Below are positions 1 through 13,200 of a stretch of DNA of 64,000 nucleotides, piece after piece (within the stretch, counting starts at the first letter, position 1; every line of letters begins with the position of its first letter). The stretch comes from Corbicula japonica (lineage: Eukaryota > Mollusca > Bivalvia > Venerida > Cyrenidae): contig JAZAYU010000054.1 in NCBI GenBank assembly GCA_038501625.1, positions 1,550,001-1,614,000 on the forward strand, read 5' to 3'. Position numbers and translations under genes: made by a program. The notes beneath the pieces were generated by a model. That model saw nothing but the letters and a program-made list of their open reading frames with translations, had not been told where the DNA came from and did no database searches.

Positions 1-550
1 GGCACATGGCATCATCTGATCAGGATCTACAATGTTTCCTCATACATTTATTCATTATGCTGACCAAAATTATCTGACCAAGAAGTGAACAGTGTAGATC
101 CAGATCAGATAGCACAAAGTTTTTCGTCCAATTATTTGAAGGAAGTCTGTTTGTTCATAGTGCAAGCCAAGAGAGGTCCAAGGAGCACTTTGAAAACATT
201 CTAGAAAAGTCCAGAGACTGAAAAAATGTAAAACAATACATTTAAAACTTGAAGATGGATTGTTACACTACATACCCATTTGAGCTATTTCCAATCAAAA
301 TTCAATAGGGTGGGGGGATGTTGGTTTGCAGGTTTTTACTGAACATCACTGCAGTGAGCTGATTTTGGTCTAGGCTGGTCAGAATAAAGCAGTCTCTGAC
401 AAAATCACTATGATCGATTTGTGAAAACACTAAAGTGCAGTAAGCAAAGTATACAATGAAGCAGGTATGTCAGTATGTCTGCATTAATTGCATTGATGCT
501 TACTTTTTTGTGGTGGCCCAGGCATTTTGAAACAAATGGCGACATCAATA

Positions 551-1477
551 CACTGCAACTCCGTTATATCGCGATCCGTTATATCGCGATATCCAATATA
601 TCGCGCTTGGTACGTGGATCCCAATTTTTTGTCCATTTACAATTTTCATTCTTCGTGGGTGGTAAAAAAGATCAAATGATTAAATCAATGTTGGCGACAA
701 ACTCACGAAACGCACGCTTTTTCCGTGTCGTATTACGTCATTATCAGCGAAGGCTGTTTATTACATTTTGTATGCAGGGATTTAAGAGGCGATGTACACG
801 TTCACCAGCAGATACAATTTAATATCAAACGAACGAAAATAGATTAAAGTTTTTTTACAATTCAATGCTTTTGATTTGACATGAAACCCCCTTTGTGACG
901 AACAATAGGTGCGAAAAACACCAAGCTAATGTACTGGCAGAATTTCGTTCACGAGACAAACCGCAAATTAGTGACAATTAATGTTAGTTGCTAACCATAA
1001 TAGGCATGAGCAGGAAACGTCAAAACAGCTTGTTGTTTTGACATTACCTGCTCATCGACATATCAAGCATATCAACGACGGACGACGACGTTCGAACTAA
1101 CATCGCCGACCATGACCGACCAACAGATCGTCGATCATTTGAAAAGTACCGAAAACAATAATACCACCGTTGGAAATTGATGACGGCGATCTTTGTTTTG
1201 TACATTAATTAATTTCTTTTTATTAAAAATAAAACTCAATAAATTATATAAAAAAAGTTGTTTTAAAAACATTTGTCCAGCACGGAACGTACTCCCTGAT
1301 GTACCCGTAGATTTCACGATGTGTTAATTACGCAACACCGCGATAAACATGCATCTGACAGCAAAAACAAATGAATTCTCCTTATTTTAGCGCGATTATT
1401 TACTTATATCGCGCTCCGTTTATATCGCGGTTGGCGGGCTTGGACCCCGAGGTCCGCGATATAATGGAGTTGCAGTG
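551..1477. mobile_element. pogo/Tigger-like TIR element, 927 bp, non-autonomous
   Basis: Terminal inverted repeats CACTGCAACTCCGTTATATC (left) and the reverse complement CACTGCAACTCCATTATATC (right), flanked by TA on both sides. The TTATATCGCG subrepeats inside the ends resemble pogo/Tigger termini. No transposase frame is visible. It lies in the NAPRT intron before exon A. Confidence 0.85.
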
Positions 1478-1989
1478 TAGTCGGCAAGGTACACCCAATG
1501 CGAATTTTGGTTGAAGTGATCGCGTGACAGTCCCAAAAACCACCGCGGCTTTACGCGGGAACTACAAAAATAGCTAACCTATGCGCGTCGCATTGGATAG
1601 GAAAACCATTTATATATCTTTTTGATAAAATATTGGTTTGAAATATTTCGGATGTAAATCAATATTTGAGCTTCAAATAATGATATTCAACTGATTTATA
1701 ACCCTTTTCGCAAATCTGTTCCATTCATTTATCCTGCACATCTCCCTTTAATATATGTACTGTCTGTCGAAGTCGGAAATATATTTAATATAGGGTATGC
1801 ACTGTCTGTCTTCAAGTTCTTGGTGGCTATTCTTTTGGTATTGATTATTATATATATCAACCGTTTTAGTGCGTTTAAGTGCTTTTTATTTCGTCTGCTG
1901 GACTGTTATATTAAAATGGACCAGTCCATTCATAGGTTATTGGGGGTCTAAATTTGTTAGCTGAATTTATTATCTGAATAGTGTCGAAT

Positions 1990-2187
1990 GGTGAAGACCC
2001 TTATCAGATTGCACTAATGTGCCGTCTGATCAGGATCTAAACTGTTCGCTTTTTGATTCATTAGGTTATTTCTGACTAAAATGTGACCAGTACAGATCCT
2101 GATCAGGCAGCTTGGATGTTCTGGCCGATCTGGATCTACACTTGTCACACATGGGTAAACATGCGTATATATGGAGGAAAGGGTTAA
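1990..2187. mobile_element. TTAA-MITE, 5' truncated
   Basis: Keeps the two inner palindromes (GATCAGGATCT and GATCTGGATCT arms) and the right end GGAGGAAAGGGTTAA. The left end is decayed. Confidence 0.8.
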
Positions 2188-2567
2188 TGTGACAATGCTG
2201 TGCTGAAACTTCCCCTTTTACTTCATATATATGCCTTTTAACTTGTATGCGACCACTTTAGATAAAATCCACCTGGTACATCTGTGCTGTCTGATCTGGA
2301 TCTGCACTGATGGCATGATGGTCTAAAAGCAAACATTGTAGATCATGATCAGATGGCATGAATGTTGGCTGATCTGGATCTACACTGTTCACCCACACAA
2401 CAATATAAGTATCTTGCATGAGTGTGAGGTGGAGATGGAAAAATCTGTCACTGAAGGGGAACTGTTTTGGGGGAACGAGGCTCTATATTTAATGATCAGC
2501 GGAATGTCACGTTTCCGCTGAGCTTACTGTTTGTGATGGCCCAGGCATTTTGAAACAAATGGCGACG

Positions 2568-2665
2568 TGCCATCTGATCAGGATCTGCACTGGTCGCATT
2601 TTGGTTAGAAATAACCTAATAAATCAAAAATGCAATAAAGGTGTATCTATGGAGGAAAGGGTTAA
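2568..2665. mobile_element. TTAA-MITE, internally deleted
   Basis: It goes from the GATCAGGATCTGCACTGG arm straight to AATAAAGGTGTATCTATGG and AGGAAAGGGTTAA, skipping the second arm. Confidence 0.75.
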
Positions 2666-2765
2666 AGCAGAAGTTGTTATACTGTTTCTCCTGCAATGAA
2701 ATTCACTTGCAACACATCTTAAAATGTATTGATTAGTCCGAAATTTCAGTGAACGTCGCTTCTGC

Positions 2766-2995
2766 TAACCCTTTCCTCCATTGATACACCTTTATTGCCT
2801 TGTCGAACAGTTAAAATCCAGATCAGCTGCCGTCTTATCAGGATCTAAACTGTTTGCTTTTTTATTCATTAGGTTATTTCTGACCAATATGCAACCAGTG
2901 CAGATCCTGATCAGATGGCATGGATGTGCCAGCTGATCTGGATCTACACTGTTCGCCCATGTGTAAAAATGCATATATATGGAGGAAAGGGTTAA
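2766..2995. mobile_element. TTAA-MITE, full length (230 bp)
   Basis: Left end CTAACCCTTTCCTCCAT, right end GGAGGAAAGGGTTAA. TTAA target duplication is intact on the right and CTAA on the left. A small minus-strand frame here is only MITE sequence. Confidence 0.9.
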
Positions 2996-3993
2996 GTAAT
3001 TTGTTGGTAAATGGTCATGTAATATTACAGTTAATAATAACCTCATTTCAGACATTGAAGTATTTCACCCTGAACTGTGAATAGGCAGTCTTAAAGGGTG
3101 TATAGGTTATCTGTTCTTTTAAAATACAAAAGAAAATAGTTTGAAAGTAAATGGATTTGTATAGTAATTGTTGAATGGTTAATAACCATTGCAATCCTTG
3201 AAATCTGATCATAATCTGCACTGTTTGCTCGCAGATTAATTAGATTTCAAGTGTGTCTGACGAAGAAGCAAACAGTGTAGATCCAGATAAGACTGCATGA
3301 ATGTGCAGAATGACCTGGATCTACACCTGTTACACATGGGATATATTATGCCGTAAACATTTATGGTGAAAAAAAGGTTACCGGTAATCTAACCCTTACC
3401 ACAGAAGTTGAGAATTGGGCCTTCAAGTTTGTTGATATCATATAAAATCTGTTATGAACAATATTTGAACTAGAAATGTTTCAAATCTCAACATTAATTA
3501 AGGCAATAGAAAATTAATTCCAAGATTCTCATCCCGCCCACCCCTCAAAAATTACTCTGCCCCAACATTTCTTATTTTGAAAAAAAATGTGGTACATCAA
3601 AATTTACATTATGAGTACGAATCGGTAGAGTACACAAACACAGTATGAAACATTTAAGTGCGAATCGGCTATTCGTAGTTGCCTAGACGCTTATTATTTT
3701 TGCTGTACACAACGTCACTAAAAACAGTGAGATTAATAAATAAAAAATAAAACCCTGCCCACCCGCCCATTTTTTCCCAAAATTTGGATGAAAATCTAGG
3801 AATTAATTTTCTATTGCTTAAAGGTAGTAGTTATCTTGAAATGCTGAATATTTCTTCTTCAGTTCCTTAGTTTTGAATGTTTTAAATTGTGAACATCTAC
3901 AATTGTGGATCTACACTGCCTGCACATTGGATAAAAGCAATATCCATGGAATAAAGGGTCATTTCAATAATAAGATGATGTTACTATTTACAG

Positions 3994-4204
3994 ATATCAC
4001 TTACCTTCGGACTGTACTACCTCCTTATGTAGAGGAAGAGTTCTTTGTTTATCTGCGCAACCTCACAGCCAAAGATGTTACTATGCACGCTGTAGAGGAG
4101 GGAACAGTTGTTTTTCCTAAGGAACCCCTAATTGTGATAGAAGGGCCTCTGCCTATTGTACAACTTATGGAGACCCCTCTTCTTAACCTTGTTAATTATG
4201 CTAG
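3994..4204 (+). CDS. NAPRT: NAPRT exon A
   Basis: The first NAPRT coding exon in the window (residues 1-69 of the visible protein) contains [15 protein letters not shown] and [12 protein letters not shown], the conserved stretch before the LVATN helix. The acceptor is a TTTACAG and the donor is AG|GTAGGT. It starts with two bases that complete a split codon, so at least one coding exon lies upstream. No candidate for that exon is visible in 1-3993. A decayed TTAA-MITE fragment ends about 35 bp before the acceptor. Confidence 0.93.
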
Positions 4205-7200
4205 GTAGGTTTCTTTACAAGTGCTCATTACATTTTACTTAGCTTAAGTTTGATACAAAGTTATTGCAATTTGGTGTTTACCTTTAAGTTACTGTTTCCT
4301 TCAATCAAAATGAATTAACTATCAAAGTAATGTCTGTCAGAGCTTCCGATAAACTTTTGATGAAAAGGTTGTTTTAGAGATAAATTTAGAATACCGTCAT
4401 TGTTTGAATATAAGCCGCACTTTTCCCCCAGAATTCGAAAGTAAAAAGTTGGGGGTGCGGCTAATACACAGATTTGGCTGCTTATACATTGTGTTAAGCT
4501 ATTTTCACCTGTTCTATCACGTTTGGGGGCGGTGCGGCTTATACATGAGTGCGGCTTATATTCGAACAATGACGGTAAGTAATTCTTATAAATGAAATAA
4601 TTTCTCTTCATTTTTTATTTTGTGCATATGTAGACTAGAATATAGAGGATATTTGTTTTTACCAGTGTAAGATAGAAATATATTTAACCGAGTGAGCTCC
4701 GGAATTCGTATTTTCACGAGTGGTGAAGCCATGAGTGAAAATACATATTAATTTCGGAGTTCAGCAAAAAATAAATAAGCAAAGACTATCCTAACGAAGA
4801 ATTTCCAATGAACAAAACAAGGAGTAGTAAGCACAATGCACTCAAAGAGTAAAGAGTTCATGGTCTTATTTACTTTGTGTATTGTGTAGTTTGGTAGCGA
4901 CCAACAGTATGCGGTTTCGTTTGGCTGCTGGCCCAGACAAGACCTTGCTGGAGTTTGGTTTACGTCGGGCACAAGGACCAGACGGGGCTCTGTCAGCCTC
5001 CAGATATTGTTACCTTGGAGGTAAGGACCAACTTCCTGCAGATATGAGCTTGTCTAATCCTTTCCTCCTTATATACACCTTCAAGGTGTGGGCAAACAGT
5101 GTAGATCCAGTGAAGATGGCACATTTATGCCATCTGATAATGATCTGCACTTACATTGAATATAGCACTAGACACTGTTACTTAAGAGAAGAACCCCCAT
5201 GGGCTATTTGATGTGCCCATTGGATTAGGTCCAAGGGTATTGCTCCATAGGCCTATATCCAGGGAAGGCACTTTGGTCTTTTGTCAGATTCTGGAAATCA
5301 AAGGTATGAGTTCAGGGACAGGATCAAGGGTCTTTGCTCCTTGAAGCCGGGTCTGGAATAGTGCAGGCTCAAGTGTTTGAGCTTTATGGAGCATTGACCA
5401 TATTATGGTATTCTTTATGGAGCATTTACCATATTATGGTATTATAGCAAGTACTTGGCATGTCACTTACACAAGGGTATCACAATGCTCTAGATTTTAA
5501 ACTAATCTGAATGAATATACTGGGCTATAATTATTCTTTTAAACAAGCAATATAATACTTGTGAATTAAAAAATCTTGCATATTTTTTGACAAAAATCCT
5601 TATTGTTTTCTGTTTGTTTATTTAAGGATTTGATGGTACAAGTAATGTTTTAGCTGGAAAGCTGTATGGTATACCTGTGAAGGGAACTCATGCGCATGCT
5701 TTTGTTACATCCTATACAAAACTGGAAGATCTACAGTACAGGGTAAGTTAATTACAAAATTAACCCTTTCCTGTATAGATACACCTTTATTGCTAGGGCC
5801 AACAGTTTAGATCCAGATAAGCCGGCACATCCATGCCGTCTGATCAGGATCTGAGCTGTTCGCTTTTTGATTCATTAGGTTATTTCTGACCAAAATGCGA
5901 CCAGTGCAGATCCTGATCAGACGGCACGGATGTGCCGGCTGATCTGGATCTACACTGGTCGCACATGCATAAAAATGCGTATATATCAAGGAAAGGGTTA
6001 ATAAGAATGGCTTAACCCTTGAGTCCGTGTGATATGACTGTTATCCATGGGCAAACAGTGTAGATCCAGAGCATTTGGCATATCTGCAATCTGATTAAAA
6101 TCATCTCCTGAAAACCGCTACGCTATCAGGATCTGACAACGAGTAACTAAAACTTGCTTTTATCACTAACCCTTTGGACAAATCAGATTGTCCCCTACAA
6201 AATCGCTAAAGTGAAAGTAAATATAGTACTTTAAACAATAGAAAGTCTTTACAGCCTGTGTAAGACATATTTTACTGAAGATATATGTGTTTATGTAGTA
6301 TTGCATTCATTTCTAATGTAATGATATCTTCGGATCATTTTGCAAACGTTTTAAATCATGCTTTCTGTGTTGACAATTTCTAAAAATAGTAATTGGGGGA
6401 AACCACTATAGCTCAAGTACGGTGTCTGCGGGCCGTCATTAGATCAAACAGTTTGTTAGATCTTACTTTAAATAGTGAGATTGGCACATCTATGCCCTCT
6501 GATCAGGATCAACATTATTTGCATCTTGAGAAAATAACCTTATTAATCAAAAAGCTATCAGTGTAGATCCTGATCAGACGGAACAGATGTGCTGACTGAT
6601 CTGATCTTTGCCCATGGATAACTGGAGTAAAATGGAGTCAAGGGTTCTGATTGTATGGTGTATAACAGCAACAAAGATGCAATTAATTTTTGTAAGACAG
6701 ATTGTGGAGTTAAAAAGCCTGATGTATAAATGTGATGTTTTTTAGGTTCTCACAAAGGAGCTAAAGAGTAAGGTGTGTCCTTTGGTGTCCCAATGACATG
6801 CATAGTAGAACACTTATAAATACGACTCAATTTCGCAAGATAAATTTTTGTGCAGAATGCTTAAATGACATTTTGTGCAGGTATACTTTTGTCCAGTTGA
6901 ATCCTTCTTATAAGACACACTATTATTTGACCTAGTGGAAAAATGATAATAAAAGGACAGTTCGGCCAGTTTTAATCCTTTCCTCCATAAACACACCTTT
7001 ATGGCATGGGCGAACAGTGTAGATCCAGATCAGCCGGCACATCTGTTCCATCTGATCAGGATCTGCAATGTTCGCTATTTGATTTATTTGGTTATTTCAG
7101 CATAATTATATGTTGTATAATGTGCAGGGTTGCATAACTTGATGTAATATTATTAGTGTTCTACTATGTGTCTTAATAATCTCTTGCTTTAAGCCTTTAC

Positions 7201-10200
7201 TCCATCTATACACCTTATGTCACATGGGTGACCAGTATTGATCCAGATCAGCCATTACTTTCATGCCATATGATCTGGATCTACACTATTCTCTTCTCGG
7301 TCAGAAAATAACGTGCTTAATTGAAATGTTAACAGTTAGATCCTGATCAGATAGCATGGATGTGCCGGCTGATCTGGATCTTAAGTGTTCACCCACACAG
7401 TATAGCCATACCTTGTAGCAAAGAGATAAGCTATTACCTTGCACAGTTGAAAAAACCAACCTTAATCAAAATGTTCAACATGCAGCCGACTGGTCTCCTG
7501 AAGCAGTGAGTGAACAACCTCGGCCACATGGTGCTTGTACTTGGTTAACTTCTTTCTGCTGTCGTTTAGAAGAAAACTTTCAACCTCTAACACAAGGTGC
7601 TTTTACCCTGTATTCTGTCTGTGAGCTTTAAGCTTTTCCCCCACTGTTACTTTAACCCAGTGTACAATGGTCAGCTGTCTTACAGCAGGGAGCTTACGCC
7701 CTATGCCATACTTACATTGCACACACATGTCTGCAAGCATGCAACATTGAGCTTACACCCTCTGTAAATATCCATGTTTACCATGTACTCTTGTCTGCTA
7801 TCTGGCATTAATTAGCCTGCATCCTCGTACATATAATTTATCCCTACACATGACTGCTATTTTGCATTCATTAGCTTCTATTCTTGAATACAATACAGGG
7901 GTGTAGATACTGCCATGCAGCAGTGAGTTTACACTCTTTATTCTCTAGCACAAAAGACACCTACCTCACAGGAATGTATAAGCTGTCATGCAACAGTGAG
8001 CTTACACTCTTTATTCTCGAGCACAAAAGACACCTACCTTACAGGAATGTATAAGCTGTCATGCAACAGTGAGCTTACACTCTTTATTCTCTAGCACAAA
8101 AGACACCGACCTTTCAGGAATGTATAAGCTGTCATGCAACAGTGAGCTTACACTCTTTATTCTCTAGCACAAAAGACACCTACCTTACAGGAATGTATAA
8201 GCTGTCATGCAACAGTGAGCTTACACTCTTTATTCTCTAGCACAAAAGACACCGACCTTACAGGAATGTATAAGCTGTCATGCAACAGTGAGCTTACACT
8301 CTTTATTCTCTAGCACAAAAGACACCGACCTTACAGGAATGTATAAGCTGTCATGCAACAGTGAGCTTACACTCTTTATTCTCTAGCACAAAAGACACCT
8401 ACCTTACAGGAATGTATAAGCTGTCATGCAACAGTGAGCTTACACTCTTTATTCTCTAGCACAAAAGACACCTACCTTACAGGAATGTATAAGCTGTCAT
8501 GCAACAGTGAGCTTACACTCTTTATTCTCTAGCACAAAAGACACCTACCTTAAAGGAATGTATAAGCTGTCATGCAACAGTGAGCTTACACTCTTTATTC
8601 TCTAGCACAAAAGACACCTACCTTAAAGGAATGTATAAGCTGTCATGCAACAGTGAGCTTACACTCTTTATTCTCTAGCACAAAAGACACCTACCTTAAA
8701 GGAATGTATAAGCTGTCATGCAACAGTGAGCTTACACTCTTTATTCTCTAGCACAAAAGACACCTACCTTACAGGAATGTATAAGCTGTCATGCAACAGT
8801 GAGCTTACACTCTTTATTCTCTAGCACAAAAGACACCTACCTCACAGGAATGTATAAGCTGTCATGCAACAGTGAGCTTACACTCTTTATTCTCTAGCAC
8901 AAAAGACACTGACCTCACAGGAATGTATAAGCTGTCATGCAACAGTGAGCTTACACTCTTTATTCTCTAGCACAAAAGACACTGACCTTACAGGAATGTA
9001 TAAGCTGTCATGCAACAGTGAGCTTACACTCTTTATTCTCTAGCACAAAAGACACCTACCTTACAGGAATGTATAAGCTGTCATGCAACAGTGAGCTTAC
9101 ACTCTTTATTCTCTAGCACAAAAGACACCTACCTTACAGGAATGTATAAGCTGTCATGCAACAGTGAGCTTACACTCTTTATTCTCTAGCACAAAAGACA
9201 CTGACCTTACAGGAATGTATAAGCTGTCATGCAACAGTGAGCTTACACTCTTTATTCTCAAGCACAAAAGACACTGACCTTACAGGAATGTATAAGCTGT
9301 CATGCAACAGTGAGCTTACACTCTTTATTCTCTAGCACAAAAGACAACTACCTTACAGGAATGTATAAGCTGTCATGCAACAGTGAGCTTACACTCTTTA
9401 TTCTCTAGCACAAAAGACAACTACCTTACAGGAATGTATAAGCTGTCATGCAACAGTGAGCTTACACTCTTTATTCTCTAGCACAAAAGACAACTACCTT
9501 ACAGGAATGTATAAGCTGTCATGCAACAGTGAGCTTACACTCTTTATTCTCTAGCACAAAAGACAACTACCTTACAGGAATGTATAAGCTGTCATGCAGT
9601 GAGCTTACACTCTTTATTCTTTAACACATACAGGTGTTTCAGCTACCACACAATGGAGATCTTACACTTTTCATTCTCCAACACTATTTACACTTTAATT
9701 ACGCGAGTGTGTAACCTATCATACACCTAAATTCAAGTGTGTGTAAGCTATTGTGCTGCAGTGAGCTTACACTCTATTCTCCAATACAAATATACCATCA
9801 TCTTACCAGAGTGTGTAAGCTATCATGCAGCAGTGAGCTAACATCTACCACAGGTGCTTGGAAGACGGACCCCGTATTCTCCAAATAGCACCAAAGAAAA
9901 ATCCCTAAATTTCACACCCTGTCAAATATATTGGAACAGTAAGCTTACACTAGACATTTGAATTTAAAATATTCTTCTGATGTAAAAATCACATTTAATT
10001 ATACTTTGTCAAGTAATTTAAGGCATTGTGTAATGCATCATATTTATACATGTCATCATATTTTTACATTTAGATATTTAAAAATAACATATTAATTGTG
10101 AGAGAGGTATCAGCCTGGATGTGCTAGGTTTTGTTGAAATAGTCTATAACCTTCTCCTCCATAGAAATGCCTTTATCATGAAGGCCAACAGTACAGATCC

Positions 10201-13200
10201 AGATCTGCTGGCACATATGTAACATCTGATCATGATCTACACTATTCACTTTTTGATGCATTGGTTTATTTCTGACCAAAGAGCAAACCGTGTAAATCCT
10301 GATCAGGTGGCAGAGAAGTGCCAGCTGATCTGGATCTGACTGGTTGCACTTGCAAAAAAAAGAGAATATATATGGAGTTCAGAGTTAATTAAAAGGTCAT
10401 CAGTAACTGTTTGATTACTTTGTCCACCTGCTCAGCTGCAGCTGTGATAAAGAGTTTCTGGCAGTATGTAAAAGTAATATCATGTATGCTGAATTTGAAC
10501 ATTCCAGGAAATTCATTCTATTTAAGTTTGAATCCATCACAAAATGTTCATTGAGAATCAATTATCAGCTCCATTAAAGTTAACCCCCTGGATTGTTGTA
10601 TTGATCACAGACATATTGATTCTGTCATAAAGACAAAATCTGAAACTTTTACCAGGACATTATATTCCATGGGCTGTTTAAATAGACATAGACATACTGG
10701 ATGTTGATTAACTATTGACAGGAAAAATAGTGCAAATACAAACATTGTATCTAGACTTCATAATTAAATATGCAGTCTAGAGGTATTTAAGCCTACTACT
10801 AATGGATCCTAAAAAACTAGTTACTTTTAAAACTATAGTAAAACCTGTGCTAGAGACCACATGTAAACAAGGACTACCTGTGGATAGAGGACAAATTTTA
10901 TTTGTCCTGCCAACTGATATAAAGAACAAATTCACCTGTGAAAAAAACAGTCGCCATTTCAGCCAATCAGATCCTTGAGATTTGAGACTAGTTTCTCATC
11001 TCAGTTTTATAACCTAAGCACTAGGTTTTCCTCTGAGTTGATTTTGAAGACAGGTTTGACAGTAATTGTTTGTTATTTATAGACAGAAGTGACCCTTTAC
11101 TCTATAGATACAACTTTCATGGCATTCCACAATCATCCCTTCCAAAGTAAAAAATTCAAATGTCTAAAATTGCAATGGATAAATGAGGCAGGCATTACAC
11201 CACCACTATCCCCTAAAGAAAATAAATTTTTGTTCAGGTATAACCTATTTTTATGCCCCCACCATGAAATGGCGGAAGGGCATATATTGTTCACCCTGTC
11301 CGTGGGTGTGTCAGTGTGTGTGTATGTTCGAAAATTTTGTCTGCTCTGTAACATTGTTATTTCTTATTTAATTAAAAAAAAAAACTTGGTATAAATGTTC
11401 ACCATATCAAGACAGTGTGTCGAGTACAATACCCATGCCTGTAGGTCCAAGGTCAAGGTCACTGTTACTAAAATTAGAATTTTCTTGTCCAGGCTGTAAC
11501 TTCATTATAAATGGAGTGATTTCAAAATAACTTGGCACAAATGTTTACCATAATAATTGTGTGGGGATGTATAGCATGTGCTATGCTGCAGGTCCCAAGA
11601 ATATTAAACTTGGCAACCATTCTCAGATCTCCGCAGTTTGGTCCTAAGATTATAAAACTGAGATTGGAAACCAGTCTCAAATCTGAAGCATCTGATTGGC
11701 TGATATAGAGACCAGTCTCCATTACAGCCAATCAGATGCTTGAGATTTGAGACTGGTTTCCATAATCTGTTTTATAATCAGATTGGTTGTAATAGTGCAT
11801 ATTCCTCAGAATTGACCAATGGCAACTGAAGATCTAAGACTGGTCCTCAGTGACAGTTCTAACATCTTCAAGTTTGGATGTTGTGAAGAGATAAGGAAAT
11901 TTATTGAAGTTTAACTGATATCCCTGGAATATTGATTTCAATACAAGAAGTGGACCAAGAACTGTTGCCTGTCCTAACATTGATCTGCAAGACAGTTAAT
12001 TACAGTTGATTGATTAAATATTTCTATAGTTTATTATACATCACAGCAATCGTTTGCATTTAAATCTTGTTTATTTCAGGTTGTTCCTTCTGAATTTCTT
12101 GAAACTTGAAAAAAACAACAACATTGAATTCATTCATGTTGTTTAATTATCAAAAATTAAAAAAAGAGGTATACTAATACAGAAACACACAAATATATAA
12201 TATAAGCCTTTTTACACAAGTGCGACCTGTGTAGATCCAGATCAGCCAGCACATCTCTGCCATCTGATCAGGATCTGAAGTGGTCGCATTTTGGTCAAAG
12301 ATAACCTTACAAAAAACACGAACAGTTTAAATCCTAATCAGACGGCGCGGATGTGCCAGCTGATCTGGATCTAAACGGTTCACCCTTGCAATAAAGGTGA
12401 CCCTGTCTATGTTGTCTATGGAGGAAAGGGTTAACAAACTCAATAGTAAAGCACAGCAGTAGTCAGATTTGGGACTAGTGTAGATCCAGACAGTCTGTCC
12501 ATCCTCACCATTCTGATCAGAGTCTATAATGTTAGGTTAAGTACAAGGTTTATAGTCTGGTATCGTATGGAACATATTCACCCGACTTTCACATTTAGCC
12601 CTGATCGTTATATAAGTCATCATTCAGTCGGTGCTGAAAGCAGCCAGGGAATTTTGGCTTATTGTAATATTCTAAATTAATTGTAATATTCTAAATGGTT
12701 TAATATTCTTGTCTTGGGACTTGCAACATAGCACATGCTATACATCCCCACACATTTTCAAAATAAGATGTTATATTGGCAAGTACCCATTTATATTTCT
12801 GGGTGGAGAGAAGCAATGAAGGCTTAATTTCTTGCTCAAGGAAATTAGTCTGGACTAGGGCTTGATCCTGGGACCTCTCGTTCTCTAAGCGAGCATTCTA
12901 CCACTGGACTACCACTGCCTCCATGTTTGCTATACAATAAATGAATTCTGTTTGTAACATGCTGTTTATGAACAACAAATGGACAGCACAAATGTACCCA
13001 CTGATCTGAATCTACACTGTTCACCCGTGGGATAAGAGGTGTATAAATGGAGAAAAGGGTTAAGAATGATAATACATGTAGTAAATAATGCATTTAAATA
13101 AAAGGGGGTTAACAGTCACTTGTTTACCTGACAGGGTAGTGTCATATGTAAAATGGCTTTAACTGGTTGTCTCAGAGGCTAGTTTCGTAGAAAAAAGGGC

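Larger units (their letters stand above)
1..3993. other. NAPRT intron before exon A: repeats only
   Basis: No exon is seen. The stretch holds TTAA-MITE pieces at 1-118, 1990-2187, 2271-2405, 2568-2665, 2766-2995, 3197-3341 and 3904-3960, plus the pogo-like element at 551-1477. A 35-bp sequence (CCCAGGCATTTTGAAACAAA core) occurs at 520-543 and again at 2539-2565, next to a MITE fragment. The rest is AT-rich and featureless. Confidence 0.7.

Noticed and set aside
475..822. 115-codon frame starting MSALIALMLTFLWW
   Set aside because: It crosses the left end of the pogo-like element, so it is a chance frame.
1135..1317. Transposase remnant in the pogo-like element
   Set aside because: The short minus-strand frame shows no DDE or HTH feature.
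7918..9600. Regular repeats resembling a CRISPR array
   Set aside because: Units are contiguous 73-bp copies with no unique spacers, inside a eukaryotic intron; this is a minisatellite.
12851..12919. A functional tRNA gene on the minus strand
   Set aside because: A- and B-box-like parts are present but acceptor and T-stem pairings fail; better explained as a SINE head.
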